This document shows positions 7,288 to 16,806 of a stretch of 50,673 nt of DNA, piece after piece. Numbering within the stretch: position 1 is the stretch's first letter; each line of letters begins with the position of its first letter. Source of the stretch: Paenibacillus tundrae (lineage in GTDB: Bacteria > Bacillota > Bacilli > Paenibacillales > Paenibacillaceae); contig NZ_JAUSTI010000028.1 in NCBI RefSeq assembly GCF_030812775.1, positions 1 through 50,673 of the forward strand. The letters are read 5' to 3'. The translations under genes and the position numbers were made by a program. The notes under the pieces are model-generated. The model was given only the letters and a program-made list of their open reading frames with translations, was not told the origin of the DNA and made no database searches.

Positions 7288-8526
7288 ATGAGAACATCAA
7301 TTACTAAGGCTCTCGGGGCACTATTGCTTTGTGGAATGATGGCTGTACTTCTATCTTCCTGTACGGGCAGAGATAGCGCGAATGGCAAAGTGCAGATTGA
7401 ATTTTTCCAGAACAAGCCTGAGGCGAAGGCGACATTTGACGATCTGATCCAAACCTTCAACGCAGCGCATGCTGATATCCAGGTCACCCAGGTCAATCCC
7501 CCAGATGCCGAGACGGTTCTGAAGACAAGGGTTGTCAAGAATGACATACCCGATGTTATGGCAATGGGTGCGACCGATACCTATTCCACGCTGGCTCAGA
7601 GCGATATTTTTACCGACCTGACAGACAGCTCCCTAGTCCAAACGATTGACCCCAATTACATACAGATGTTAAAGGACGTTACGGGAATGGATGAAGTGAC
7701 AGGTATTCCTTACGCAACAAATGCAAACGGCATCATGTACAACAAAACGTTGTTTAACGAAATGGGACTGGACGTGCCCAAGACATGGGATGAGCTCATC
7801 GCTACTGCCCAACAAATTAAGGATGCAGGCAAAATTCCCTTTTACTTCACATACAAAGATGACTGGCAGACCAATCTACCGTTCAATGCACTGGGGCCTA
7901 ACCTCGTTGGCATCGATTTCTATCTGGAACGCCGCGAGAATAAGGTGACCTTCAAGGAGAAGTACCGTGAGGTCGCAGAGAAACAGCTTGAACTGATGAA
8001 GTATGGTCATAGCGATAACTTTGGTAAAGCGTACTCGGATGGTAACCGGGCATTTGCTAATGGTGAGGCCTTCATGTACATCCAAGGAACCTGGGCTATC
8101 CCAGAGATTCGTAAGGCGAATCCGAATGTGGACATTGGCTTTTTCCCGTTCCCAACCGGTAATGATGCAAGTCAGATCAAGCTTGTAAACGGTATCGATT
8201 CGTTGTTCACCATTGCGGCAGATACACCAAACCGAGCACAGGCCGAGGAGTTCATTGCCTTTTTGCTGGAGCCTGAGAATATCGGAAGATATATCGACGA
8301 ACAGACATTGTTCTCTGCGGTAGAGGGTGTCAAGCAGGATGATCCTGCCGTGCAGGAATTGATGCCTTATATTGAACAGGGCAAGGTCATCGACTTCGCC
8401 GATCACTATATTCCAGCCGCTGTGCAACTGAATTCTATCGTGCAGTCCTTTTTGCAAAATCAAAATATCGACAACTATCTAGATACACTCGACAAAGAAT
8501 GGGACAAGGTAGCAAATCGGCGTTAA
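7288..8526 (+). CDS. Sugar ABC transporter substrate-binding lipoprotein
   Basis: A 412-residue family 1 extracellular solute-binding protein. A signal peptide ends in the lipobox LSSC (about residues 22-25). The mature part has the expected features: VQIEFFQNKPEA strand, the D-V-x-A-M-G region, GIPYATNANGIMYNK, GLDVPKTWDEL and the helix-rich C-terminus with AFANGEAFMYIQGTW. The frame is open back to 7072, but AAAGGAGG directly before the ATG at 7288 and the signal peptide fix the start. Two permease genes follow at once, so it should deliver a mono- or oligosaccharide to that pore. No ATPase gene is adjacent, so a shared MsmK/MsmX-type ATPase encoded elsewhere is expected. Confidence 0.92.
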   Translation: MRTSITKALGALLLCGMMAVLLSSCTGRDSANGKVQIEFFQNKPEAKATFDDLIQTFNAAHADIQVTQVNPPDAETVLKTRVVKNDIPDVMAMGATDTYSTLAQSDIFTDLTDSSLVQTIDPNYIQMLKDVTGMDEVTGIPYATNANGIMYNKTLFNEMGLDVPKTWDELIATAQQIKDAGKIPFYFTYKDDWQTNLPFNALGPNLVGIDFYLERRENKVTFKEKYREVAEKQLELMKYGHSDNFGKAYSDGNRAFANGEAFMYIQGTWAIPEIRKANPNVDIGFFPFPTGNDASQIKLVNGIDSLFTIAADTPNRAQAEEFIAFLLEPENIGRYIDEQTLFSAVEGVKQDDPAVQELMPYIEQGKVIDFADHYIPAAVQLNSIVQSFLQNQNIDNYLDTLDKEWDKVANRR

Positions 8527-8550
8527 CCCTTGTCCGTAGGAGGATGGCAT

Positions 8551-9417
8551 ATGAACAAACGCATGGCACCCTATTACTGGATGACCGTTCCGGCGGTCGT
8601 ATTGTTCTTCGTATTTATGACGCTGCCGGCGATCCAAGGGATCTATTATTCATTCACGAACTACAATGGTTTCGGTAAACAATATGATTTTGTTGGATTC
8701 AAAAACTACTTCAATCTATTTCGCGATGACAATGTGGGTAATGCCTACTGGTTTACCTTCAAATTCGCGATCGTGGTCACGATCTTAACGAATATCCTTA
8801 GCCTGCTTATTGCCCTTGGGCTCAATGCCAAGATTAAGTTCCGTAACTTTTTCCGTGGTATCTACTTTTTGCCCAATATTCTAAGTGTATTGATTGTAGG
8901 TTACATATTTAACTACCTGTTCTCCAACGTATTTCCGATCTGGGGACAGAACCTTGGCATCAATGCACTATCAACGAACATTCTAGGTAGCGAAAGCTTA
9001 GCCTGGCTCGGGATCGTCATTGTGGCGGTGTGGCAGTCGGTGGCGCTCAACACCATTCTGTATTTGGCAGGTTTGCAAACGATATCACCAACACTCTACG
9101 AGGCTTCGAATATTGACGGTGCAGGCAAATGGCGTGAGTTCTGGAGCATCACCTTCCCGCTTATTGCGCCATTCTTTACAATTAATATGGTGCTCGCGAT
9201 GAAGAACTCACTCATGGTCTTTGACCAAATCGTAGCTTTAACCAACGGTGGCCCTGGGCGGGCAACGCAGTCGATCTCCCATCTGATTTACACAGGAGGA
9301 TTCGAAGGCGGCGAATATGCATATCAGTCTGCGAACTCGGTTATTTACTTCATCGTTATTGCGGTGATTTCCATTCTACAAATCCGGTTCCTGCAAAGAA
9401 GGGAGATGGATCTGTAA
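8551..9417 (+). CDS. Sugar ABC transporter permease (UgpA/MsmF type)
   Basis: A 288-residue inner-membrane protein with six predicted segments. It carries the ATPase-docking EAA loop EASNIDGAGKWREFWSITFP (about residues 184-203) typical of carbohydrate-importer permeases, and the N-terminal YYWMTVPAVVLFFVF start. A TTG at 8530 extends the frame, but TAGGAGGA (8537-8544) marks ATG 8551 as the start. The stop TAA overlaps the ATG of the second permease by one base, so translation is coupled. Confidence 0.93.
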   Translation: MNKRMAPYYWMTVPAVVLFFVFMTLPAIQGIYYSFTNYNGFGKQYDFVGFKNYFNLFRDDNVGNAYWFTFKFAIVVTILTNILSLLIALGLNAKIKFRNFFRGIYFLPNILSVLIVGYIFNYLFSNVFPIWGQNLGINALSTNILGSESLAWLGIVIVAVWQSVALNTILYLAGLQTISPTLYEASNIDGAGKWREFWSITFPLIAPFFTINMVLAMKNSLMVFDQIVALTNGGPGRATQSISHLIYTGGFEGGEYAYQSANSVIYFIVIAVISILQIRFLQRREMDL

Positions 9418-10244
9418 TGAGAAGCCGTCTAGGTACGAACTGGCTCGTGATGTTACTTGTTGTGCTAGGCACACTGTTTATTTTGTTCCCATTGTATATG
9501 ACCGTTACGATTGCTCTGAAAAATCCAGAGCAGATGGCACAGTCGGTATTCGCCATTCCGACAACACTCCACTGGGAGAACTTTGCGAGTGCGATTGATA
9601 TGACGAACTTCTTCCAGTCGTTTCGCAACAGTGCTATGGTGACCGCATCGACGGTTGTGCTCACACTCCTGAGCAACTCGATGGTCGCTTATGCGATATC
9701 ACGTAATATGGAGAAACGGAAATTTTTCAAAGGATTATACTATTACTTCGTCAGTGCAATGTTCATTCCGTTTCCCATCATCATGCTGCCGATTGTTAAG
9801 CTGACGTCTTCGCTTGAGATGACTAACTTAATTGGCCTTACTTTGTTGCATACGGTCTATGGACTTGCCTTTAACGTATTTGTGTACGTTGGGTATATCC
9901 GATCAATACCCGTAACGCTGGAGGAGGCCGCATACGTGGATGGTGCGACGACTTGGGGCACGTTCTGGCGGATCATTTTCCCGTTAATGGCACCAATCAG
10001 TGCCACTGTTGGTATTCTAACGTGTTTGTCGACGTACAACGACTTTTTGCTACCACTCGTTATTATCAGCGATCCATCTCAATATACACTGCCATTGGTG
10101 CAGTATGTGTTCCAAGGTCAGTTCAATACAGATTTCAACCTGGCATTTGCTTCCTATCTACTCGCCTTGTTGCCAATGATTATCATCTATCTGTTCGCTC
10201 AGAAATGGATTATTAACGGGGTGACACAAGGTTCCATTAAATAA
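9417..10244 (+). CDS. Sugar ABC transporter permease (UgpE/MsmG type)
   Basis: A 275-residue inner-membrane protein with about six segments and the EAA loop EEAAYVDGATTWGTFWRIIF (about residues 163-182). It forms a heterodimeric pore with the permease just upstream, whose stop it overlaps by one base. Family-typical phrases include LFILFPLYMTVTIALK and TYNDFLLPLV. GGGAGATGGATCT within the upstream gene end may serve as ribosome binding site. The operon closes with the terminator at 10261-10287. Confidence 0.93.
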   Translation: MRSRLGTNWLVMLLVVLGTLFILFPLYMTVTIALKNPEQMAQSVFAIPTTLHWENFASAIDMTNFFQSFRNSAMVTASTVVLTLLSNSMVAYAISRNMEKRKFFKGLYYYFVSAMFIPFPIIMLPIVKLTSSLEMTNLIGLTLLHTVYGLAFNVFVYVGYIRSIPVTLEEAAYVDGATTWGTFWRIIFPLMAPISATVGILTCLSTYNDFLLPLVIISDPSQYTLPLVQYVFQGQFNTDFNLAFASYLLALLPMIIIYLFAQKWIINGVTQGSIK

Positions 10245-10260
10245 ACATTGCGTTGATCAA

Positions 10261-10287
10261 GTCTGAACCATCGGTTCAGGCTTTTTT
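10261..10287 (+). terminator. Rho-independent terminator after sugar ABC operon
   Basis: GTCTGAACC/GGTTCAGGC stem with a short ATC loop followed by TTTTTT, 16 bases after the stop codon. Confidence 0.9.
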
Positions 10288-10357
10288 GCTGTTCTTTGTT
10301 GACAAGATCGAATCGGATAAATAAGCAAATCATAAGGTTCAACTTATGTAAATATCA

Positions 10358-10437
10358 TGAAAAAGCATCTTTTTCCATTCATTTTCAAAATTTTTGAAAA
10401 AAATAAAATTATTTTCGTAAAAGCGGATGCTTTTTCA
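10358..10437. promoter_or_regulatory. 12-bp inverted repeat in the MATE gene leader
   Basis: TGAAAAAGCATC (10358-10369) and GATGCTTTTTCA (10426-10437) are perfect inverted arms. Between them an AT-rich inner palindrome (TTTTCAAAA/TTTTTGAAAA, about 10383-10400) lies in the loop. A -10-like TACTAT (10450-10455) follows, so the right arm sits near the -35 position. It could be an operator or a leader hairpin. It does not match a riboswitch class I know. The rest of 10245-10544 shows nothing else I can name. Confidence 0.35.
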
Positions 10438-10544
10438 GAAAGTCTATGCTACTATACCCCTTGTTTACATGTTGAAACATCAGGATTCAATGTCGGAAGT
10501 TTAAGTGCAATTATTTACTTTATGGAGATTAAAGAGGTGACATC

Positions 10545-11954
10545 ATGAGTGCAGCCGTTACGGAAACAGGGACACAGCAACAGGGCAAACCGCTTAATCT
10601 GTTCGCATTAACCTGGCCGATTTTTCTGGAATTATTTTTGTTTATGTTAATGGGTACGGTCGATACGTTGATGATTAGTTCCGTGTCAGACAATGCAGTA
10701 GCTGGAATCGGAGCTTCAAATCAGATTATTACAATAGCGATTTTGCTCTTGGAGGTTGTCGGTAACGGAGCTGCGATTGTTGTCGCTCAATATATCGGAT
10801 CGAAGAAGCTGTATGAAGCAGCCAAAATTACAGGTATGGCGATTACGCTGAACCTCATCGTGGGTCTAGTGCTTAGTGGAGCGTTCCTTGTATTCGGCGG
10901 AATGCTGCTGGAGAAAATGAACGTACAGGGTGAGATTCTAGTCTATGCCAAAGCGTACATGCACATTGTCGGAGGCGCTATCTTCCTTCAAGCGTTGATT
11001 AATTCCTTGGCTGCGATTATTCGTACGTATGGATTTACCAAAGAGACGATGTATGTCTCCGTATTTATGAACGTGCTTCACGTTGGTTTGAACTACGTTC
11101 TGATCTTTGGTCATTTCGGCATGCCAGCACTTGGGGTAGAGGGTGCGGCAATCTCAACCATTGTGAGCCGTTTTGTCTGTCTGTTGATCTTCTTCTGGTT
11201 GATGTATCGTGTGACCGAAGTACGGGTGGAGATCAAGTTCTACCTGCAGTTTACCAAAAACTATGTAGCGAAGATTCTGAAGATTGGTATTCCATCCGCA
11301 GTAGAGCAGATTATGTACCACTCTTGTCAGCTTGTCTTTTTCTTCTATGCCACGTTCCTCGGTGCAGAAGCATTGGCTTCTCGCCAATATGCGCATAATA
11401 TCTCGTCTTATATCTATCTATTCAGTATGGCAATTGGTATGGGTACAGCGATTATGGTGGGACGACTGGTGGGTGCCAAGCAGCAAGAGACAGCTTACCA
11501 GCGTGTTTGGAAAAGTGTAAAATGGGCCATGATCGCGACCATCGCTGTCGATCTCGTGGTGATTGCATTCCGTGTGCCACTTGTAGGCTTGTTCACGGAT
11601 AATCCGGAAGTGATTCGGATTGCTGCACAGGTCATCCTGCTCAGTATCGTGCTCGAAACGGGACGCACGACCAACATCGTTATCATTAACTCCCTTCGTG
11701 CCGCAGGAGATGCCAAGTTCCCGGTATATATGGGACTGATCTCGATGGTCTGCCTAAGCTTGCCGCTAGGATACCTGTTTGTCTTCCAACTGAACATGGG
11801 ACTGGCAGGAATTTGGCTAGCCATTGCAGCCGATGAGTGGACACGAGCCTTCATTATGTACTTCCGTTGGAAGAGCCGCGCTTGGGAGAAACACGCCCTT
11901 GTAGATCATGATGAGGATGATTCGGTTGGCGCACAGCCGGTTCCAGCAGTTTAA
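10545..11954 (+). CDS. MATE-family efflux transporter
   Basis: A 469-residue membrane protein with about 12 predicted segments, of the NorM/DinF-type MATE superfamily, which exports cationic drugs or metabolites in exchange for H+ or Na+. Visible family features are the N-terminal TWPIFLELFLFMLMGTVDTLMIS, the VAGIGASNQI and NGAAIVVAQYIGS stretches, and a mirrored second half from about residue 245 (KIGIPSAVEQ). GAGGTGACATC just before the ATG serves as ribosome binding site. It is followed by a terminator at 12019-12059, so it is probably monocistronic. The substrate cannot be predicted. Confidence 0.93.
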   Translation: MSAAVTETGTQQQGKPLNLFALTWPIFLELFLFMLMGTVDTLMISSVSDNAVAGIGASNQIITIAILLLEVVGNGAAIVVAQYIGSKKLYEAAKITGMAITLNLIVGLVLSGAFLVFGGMLLEKMNVQGEILVYAKAYMHIVGGAIFLQALINSLAAIIRTYGFTKETMYVSVFMNVLHVGLNYVLIFGHFGMPALGVEGAAISTIVSRFVCLLIFFWLMYRVTEVRVEIKFYLQFTKNYVAKILKIGIPSAVEQIMYHSCQLVFFFYATFLGAEALASRQYAHNISSYIYLFSMAIGMGTAIMVGRLVGAKQQETAYQRVWKSVKWAMIATIAVDLVVIAFRVPLVGLFTDNPEVIRIAAQVILLSIVLETGRTTNIVIINSLRAAGDAKFPVYMGLISMVCLSLPLGYLFVFQLNMGLAGIWLAIAADEWTRAFIMYFRWKSRAWEKHALVDHDEDDSVGAQPVPAV

Positions 11955-12018
11955 AATAGTAGTTAATATTAACCATCCGCCGAAATAGGATTATTGATGT
12001 CGTCAAGTTCAATAGTAG

Positions 12019-12059
12019 AGCCGATTATAGGGAGTAATGTTCCTATAGTCGGCTTTTTT
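12019..12059 (+). terminator. Rho-independent terminator after MATE gene
   Basis: GCCGATTATAGG pairs with CCTATAGTCGGC around a 10-base loop, followed by TTTTTT. Confidence 0.92.
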
Positions 12060-12160
12060 CTATGGTTTGCTGTCGCTAAACACAAATACCGCAAAAATGA
12101 TCAAAACAGGTACGCGTTATTTCCGTATAGTACAGATATAGAAAGGGGCTGCACTTCAAT

Positions 12161-13057
12161 TTGAATCGATACAGTGAAATGGTTCAGGAAAGTCTGTATT
12201 TCATTGAGACACATCTGTATGAGGATATTGGGCTTGAGGAAGTCGCATCCAGAGCTGGATTGTCGTCCTATCACTATCACCGGGTGTTTCGTAAAGAGGT
12301 AGGTATGACCGTCGTAGACTATATTCGTAACCGCCGTTTAAGTGAAACCTCCACAATCCTGAGATCTACTAATATAGGGATCTTGGATATTGCCATCGGA
12401 TGTGGATTTGAAAGTCAGGAAGCATTCACCCGAGCGTTTAAGAAGGTATATGGACTGCCCCCAGGTCGATTTCGCAAGCTGTTTAATCTGAAGCTATTCC
12501 AAGGTAGATCTAGAGGAGGAGAATTAAAGATGAATCATACATCAACTGTAAATGGCTGGGTACTAAGCGGAAGTCATCCGCAAAATTATGAGATGGGCAT
12601 AGATCCTACGGTAGTTCATCAGGGTAAATCCTCAGGATATTTGAAGTCTGTTACACCGATGGATATCAATGAGTTTGCTACGATGATGCAACAATTCAAG
12701 GCAGATAAGTATATAGGTAAACGTATGAAGTTCTCGGGCTTTGTCACCACCGAGAAGGTTGAGCAGTTCTGTAGTTTATGGATGCGTGTGGACAACAACG
12801 TTCAGGATGTACTGCAGTTTGATAATATGCATGATCGGCCAATCACTGGGACACAGCCATGGAATCAATATCATATTGTACTCGATGTACCGGAGGACAG
12901 CGCAGTGATATCATTTGGCGTTATTTTATCTGGGAAAGGGAAAGTGTGGTTGGATAGCTTACGTTTCGAAGAAGTGGATCGTAATACGCCAGTTACCCAT
13001 ATGGAGAATGAGTATGAGATGGTTGATGAACCCGTAAATTTGTCATTCGAAGAATAG
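12161..13057 (+). CDS. AraC-family regulator with C-terminal ligand-like domain
   Basis: A 298-residue protein. Residues 1-105 hold two helix-turn-helix motifs of the AraC type (LEEVASRAGLSSYHYHRVFR and ILDIAIGCGFESQEAFTRAF). Unusually, the DNA-binding domain is N-terminal. It is followed by a domain of about 165 residues with alternating beta-like strands (NGWVLSGSHPQNYEMGID, MKFSGFVTTE, VWLDSLRFEEV) that resembles carbohydrate-binding jelly-roll modules. The start is TTG with AAAGGGG upstream. An ATG six codons in (12179) is possible. The linker residues carry an internal GGAGGAG followed by ATG at 12531, so separate production of the C-terminal domain is conceivable. No gene neighbour indicates its target. 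Confidence 0.88.
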   Translation: MNRYSEMVQESLYFIETHLYEDIGLEEVASRAGLSSYHYHRVFRKEVGMTVVDYIRNRRLSETSTILRSTNIGILDIAIGCGFESQEAFTRAFKKVYGLPPGRFRKLFNLKLFQGRSRGGELKMNHTSTVNGWVLSGSHPQNYEMGIDPTVVHQGKSSGYLKSVTPMDINEFATMMQQFKADKYIGKRMKFSGFVTTEKVEQFCSLWMRVDNNVQDVLQFDNMHDRPITGTQPWNQYHIVLDVPEDSAVISFGVILSGKGKVWLDSLRFEEVDRNTPVTHMENEYEMVDEPVNLSFEE

Positions 13058-13087
13058 AAAGATGTGTACTATACTTGTATATATTAT

Positions 13088-13118
13088 AGCCAGCCCGGAT
13101 ATAGGGGTGGCTCTTTTT
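13088..13118 (+). terminator. Rho-independent terminator after AraC regulator
   Basis: AGCCAGCCC pairs imperfectly with GGGGTGGCT, followed by CTTTTT, 31 bases after the stop codon. Confidence 0.75.
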
Positions 13119-13325
13119 GTCATCCTTGGGTATAAAATAAGGGAAACAAAGCTCAAGCTGGGGAATATGGATGAACAGGCGAAGGTAGGTGCTTAGGTGT
13201 GCAGATGTGAATCAGGCTCGTAGCCAATTTACCAAACCCTTGGTACCATATATCTATAAATAGTTTTGATGTGATAGCAATCAACACAGAAGTAACTGAT
13301 GACATAACGGAAGAGGATGAATCCG

Positions 13326-14036
13326 ATGAATAAAAAAGTGCTGGTTGTCGATGACGAAACAAGTATTGTCAGTGCCATTGCCTATGCTTTGCGCCGGGAA
13401 GGCTATGAAGTGGAGACGGCGAATGATGGGGAAGAAGCACTGGAGAAGGTGGCATCGTTCCATCCGCAGGTTATGATTCTAGACGTGATGATGCCGAAGC
13501 TCGATGGCTACGGTGTATGTCGTAGACTTGAGGATCGGGAGGATATTGGCATTATTCTATTAACAGTTAAAAATGATATTGTAGACAAAATCGTGGGTCT
13601 CGAAATGGGCGCCGATGATTATATGACGAAGCCGTTCGAGATTCGTGAACTGCTCGCCAGAGTGAAAGCCCTGATGCGCCGTGTGGAGAAGAGCAGTCCA
13701 CCGTCAGAAGATCAGAAGAGCCAAGCCATTATTAATGGAGCATTACGCATTCATGTTGCTCATCGCACCGTCACCGTAAATGATGAGAAGCTGGAGCTTA
13801 CACCAAAGGAATTCGACCTGCTAACGATTCTGATGTCCAATCCAGAACGCGTATACACGCGTGATGATCTGCTGGATCGAGTATGGGGGATGGAGTATGC
13901 AGGGGGAACCCGTACGGTGGATATCCATATTCAGCGTCTTCGCAAAAAAATTGGTGATACGGATCAGGAGAAGCTACAGACCGTCTACGGGATTGGATAT
14001 AAGGCATCTGCTCCCGAAGCGAGTGGACGGATATGA
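13326..14036 (+). CDS. OmpR/PhoB-family response regulator
   Basis: A 236-residue DNA-binding response regulator. The receiver domain (1-120) has the acidic pair Asp9-Asp10, phospho-acceptor Asp53 in LDVMMP, and the conserved Lys in DYMTKPFE. The winged-helix effector (about 135-230) has LTPKEFDLLTILMSNPERVY and RTVDIHIQRLRKKI. ATG 13326 is chosen because GGAAGAGG (about 13309-13316) sits 9 bases upstream. The in-frame ATG at 13317 would abut that site. The last bases overlap the kinase gene by 4 (ATGA), so it acts with that kinase. Confidence 0.95.
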   Translation: MNKKVLVVDDETSIVSAIAYALRREGYEVETANDGEEALEKVASFHPQVMILDVMMPKLDGYGVCRRLEDREDIGIILLTVKNDIVDKIVGLEMGADDYMTKPFEIRELLARVKALMRRVEKSSPPSEDQKSQAIINGALRIHVAHRTVTVNDEKLELTPKEFDLLTILMSNPERVYTRDDLLDRVWGMEYAGGTRTVDIHIQRLRKKIGDTDQEKLQTVYGIGYKASAPEASGRI

Positions 14037-15541
14037 GAGTGAGCATCAAACTAAAATTCAGTGTTTTCCTCGCAGCTTTGCTGATTCTCACGGTTGTCGT
14101 GCTTAGCTACCTCGTATTACGCGGGATCGAGCGCAACCAGCAAACGCAGATCGAGGACATTCTGTCACAACAGACCCGTCTGGTGAATCTGAACGTACGA
14201 CAGTCCTACTATACGGAGTCGATCCATCTGGAGCCTGATGCATTTTTACAACAGAGCGGTCGCCGGCTTGCCCAGGAACTCGCTAACTCCACAGGGCTTC
14301 CTATCGCTCTATATGATATGAAGGGGCAACAGGTAGGCTCATCCATCACAACCGGAGAACGTACAGAAGGTATGACGGAGACGCTGAACTATGTGCTTCA
14401 GAATAAGATCGTGTATCGGGAGCAGGGGGAGACACTTCTCTATGTTGCTCCACTTGATGGGCCAGATGGACAGATGGGTGCTGTGCGAATGCAGTATTCC
14501 ATCCAGAGTTATCACGAATTCTACGCTCGAATTCTGAATTTATTTATGTGGGCCGGAATTGCCGTGGTAGGGTTAAGCTTTATTCTGGGTTATCTTTTCT
14601 ATAATCGATTTGCTGTGGCGATCACACGCTTGAAGAAGTCTGCAGATTCCATTCGCGAAGGGGATTATATTGAAGCATCGCCTGTAAAACGGAAGGATGA
14701 GCTGGGGGAGCTAGGTCAGGGCATTTATTATATGAGCACCTCCATTCGTCAAAATATTACAGCGATGCATGATGAGCAGCAGAAGCTGAAGCTGGCCATC
14801 GAGAAGCTTCAAGCGCTCGAACAACAACAGAAGCAATATATCGGGAACATCAGTCATGAGTTCAAGACACCGCTAACCTCGATCAAAGCCTATGTTGAGT
14901 TACTGAACATGTACAAGGATGATCCTCAGTTATTGGAGGATGCAACCAATAACATAGGCAAAGAAACAGAACGGTTGTATGAGATGGTCGAGAAGGTGCT
15001 GCACATCTCGGCACTGGAGAAGTATGATTTTGAGAATCAGGCTGAGGATGTCGAGGTTCGGGCATTACTGGAGGATGCTTGTGGACGGATGCGAGGCAAA
15101 GCGGAGAAGTTTGGGCTTGCGATGGAATTGAATTTAGAGCCAGCAACTATCCACAGTGACCGGGAGAATCTGATGCACATCTTCATCAATCTGTTGGACA
15201 ACGCTATTAAATATAACGAACCCGCAGGTGTGATCCGTGTCTACAGTGAGCCGCGTGTACAAGAACAGAAGGCAGTTATTCGTATCTTCAACTCGGGTGT
15301 GCCGATTCCAGAAGAGTCACGGGAGAAGATATTTGAACCCTTTTACACCGTTAATAAAGATCGAGCCAGAAAGACCGGGGGCACAGGCCTTGGGCTGTCA
15401 CTCGTGAAGCAATTTGTAGAAAAACAGGGCGGAACGATTCAGCTGTTACCACTATATAAGGACGATGAAGAAGGAACGACATTTGAATTGACTTTTCCGC
15501 TTGTGAACCCAAGTTTACAAGTTGGAAACAATTCTGAATAA
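14033..15541 (+). CDS. Sensor histidine kinase
   Basis: A 502-residue membrane kinase. There are membrane segments at about 8-28 and 169-191 with an extracytoplasmic sensor domain between them, then a HAMP domain (about 191-243), coiled region, dimerisation domain with His275 in NISHEFKTPLTSIKAYVELL, and ATPase domain with N-box INLLDNAIKYN, F-box and GTGLGLSLVK. It is translationally coupled to the response regulator (ATGA overlap). A lipoprotein gene follows after about 55 bases, suggesting an accessory sensor at the outer face of the membrane. The signal is unknown. Confidence 0.95.
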   Translation: MRVSIKLKFSVFLAALLILTVVVLSYLVLRGIERNQQTQIEDILSQQTRLVNLNVRQSYYTESIHLEPDAFLQQSGRRLAQELANSTGLPIALYDMKGQQVGSSITTGERTEGMTETLNYVLQNKIVYREQGETLLYVAPLDGPDGQMGAVRMQYSIQSYHEFYARILNLFMWAGIAVVGLSFILGYLFYNRFAVAITRLKKSADSIREGDYIEASPVKRKDELGELGQGIYYMSTSIRQNITAMHDEQQKLKLAIEKLQALEQQQKQYIGNISHEFKTPLTSIKAYVELLNMYKDDPQLLEDATNNIGKETERLYEMVEKVLHISALEKYDFENQAEDVEVRALLEDACGRMRGKAEKFGLAMELNLEPATIHSDRENLMHIFINLLDNAIKYNEPAGVIRVYSEPRVQEQKAVIRIFNSGVPIPEESREKIFEPFYTVNKDRARKTGGTGLGLSLVKQFVEKQGGTIQLLPLYKDDEEGTTFELTFPLVNPSLQVGNNSE

Positions 15542-15596
15542 CTTTGGATGTAACCCATCGGTATGATTGATCTATAGACAGCATTCAGGGGGGAAC

Positions 15597-16706
15597 ATGA
15601 TGAATTGGAAACAGATGGCTTTAGGTGTGGTTGGGGCGATATCACTCTTGTCCTTAGTTGCATGCGGGGGAAATACAGGAATGAACGGTAGCATGGGAAG
15701 TGGCGCAGGAGGGACAGATATCGTCGTTAAAGATAATACGAATCCATCCGTATACCAGAGCTTCAAGCTTGAGAAAATCGATAAAATCGCAAATATTCGC
15801 GGTGTGGGTTGGTTAACGTCTGATTTAATTTTGCTAGATAAGCCAAATCAAGATCTTAAGCCAGTTACGGTTGAGGGAGAAGAGCGTTATCCTTACAATA
15901 TCTATATGCACGACCTTGCGAAAGGAACAGATACGTTGCTAAAAGAAAGTGATGTCAGCTTAGCGGCACCAATGGCTTCACCGGATGGACAATATGTTTT
16001 CTATCGTGAGCCTGAGGAGAGTGTAGGCAAAGGCTTCATTCTGAATATGAATAACGGCGAGTCTGTACCGACGGGTAAAGATATGGGATTTGTCGGTGAG
16101 GGTGCGTGGCTTGATCATACACATGTTGTGTATCCGAATATGGATGGCAATCTGGTCGCGGCCGATGTAGAAGGGAACACCAAAGTTTTAGTCGAGGTAG
16201 GTAGTTTCAACATTCGTAGTGTAGAGGTTTCTGGCAATACCGTGTACTACATTACCGGTGAGGACGGTCAACTGAACGCTTACGACACAGAGACTGGCGA
16301 AGTGAAGCAGGTACTGAAAAGTGTGGAGTGGGTCATTCCTTCGAACGACGGTACGCGACTAGCCATTGTGAAAAAAACAGCGGATACGAAGCGTGCACTA
16401 GTGCTTACTGATCTAGAAGGCAATGAGAAAGCTACGCTTGCACGCGGCACACAAATTTTTGGCACAAGCTGGTCGCAAGATGATTCCAAAATTGCCTATA
16501 CAATCAATTCCGAGAGTGATAGCGAAAAGGGATTGTTCGTCTCTAATACCGAGTCGGCCGAACAATTCCAGATCTCTGCGGACATGGATAACGTGTCTGA
16601 TCCGCTTGCTTGGAGCCCAGAAGGCAGTAAAATATTGCTGTCACAGTCTGTACTGGACAGTGCAGGATATCACTTTGAGACCTCTATAATTACCATCTCG
16701 GAGTGA
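15597..16706 (+). CDS. TolB-like beta-propeller lipoprotein linked to the two-component system
   Basis: A 369-residue lipoprotein. The signal peptide ends in lipobox LVAC (Cys at about residue 23), then a Gly/Ser/Met-rich linker. The rest contains repeated strand motifs such as APMASPDGQYVFYREP, SWSQDDSKIAYTIN and AWSPEGSKILLSQ, the Ser-Pro-(D/E)-G-x-K signature of TolB/WD40-like propellers. The start is the first of two ATG codons after AGGGGGGAAC. The frame opens upstream to 15567 without a ribosome binding site. Position directly behind the kinase gene suggests a role in signal sensing or a target of the system. Confidence 0.85.
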   Translation: MMNWKQMALGVVGAISLLSLVACGGNTGMNGSMGSGAGGTDIVVKDNTNPSVYQSFKLEKIDKIANIRGVGWLTSDLILLDKPNQDLKPVTVEGEERYPYNIYMHDLAKGTDTLLKESDVSLAAPMASPDGQYVFYREPEESVGKGFILNMNNGESVPTGKDMGFVGEGAWLDHTHVVYPNMDGNLVAADVEGNTKVLVEVGSFNIRSVEVSGNTVYYITGEDGQLNAYDTETGEVKQVLKSVEWVIPSNDGTRLAIVKKTADTKRALVLTDLEGNEKATLARGTQIFGTSWSQDDSKIAYTINSESDSEKGLFVSNTESAEQFQISADMDNVSDPLAWSPEGSKILLSQSVLDSAGYHFETSIITISE

Positions 16707-16720
16707 GTTGAATTAATTAA

Positions 16721-16806
16721 TGGCAGGGAAGATCCAGCATAATTCCATAACTTGCTTGCCTTTCTATACATTTATATTGACTAAGTCCTTGCGCTTCCGA
16801 TAAACT
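16721..16806. promoter_or_regulatory. Weak terminator then promoter before trhO
   Basis: GGCAGGGAAG (about 16722) pairs imperfectly with CTTGCTTGCC (16751-16760) followed by TTT, a weak terminator for the lipoprotein gene. TTGACT (16777-16782) and TAAACT (16801-16806), 18 bases apart, are a candidate promoter for trhO. An imperfect hairpin followed by a pyrimidine-rich tract (about 16838-16883) lies further on in the leader. Confidence 0.35.
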
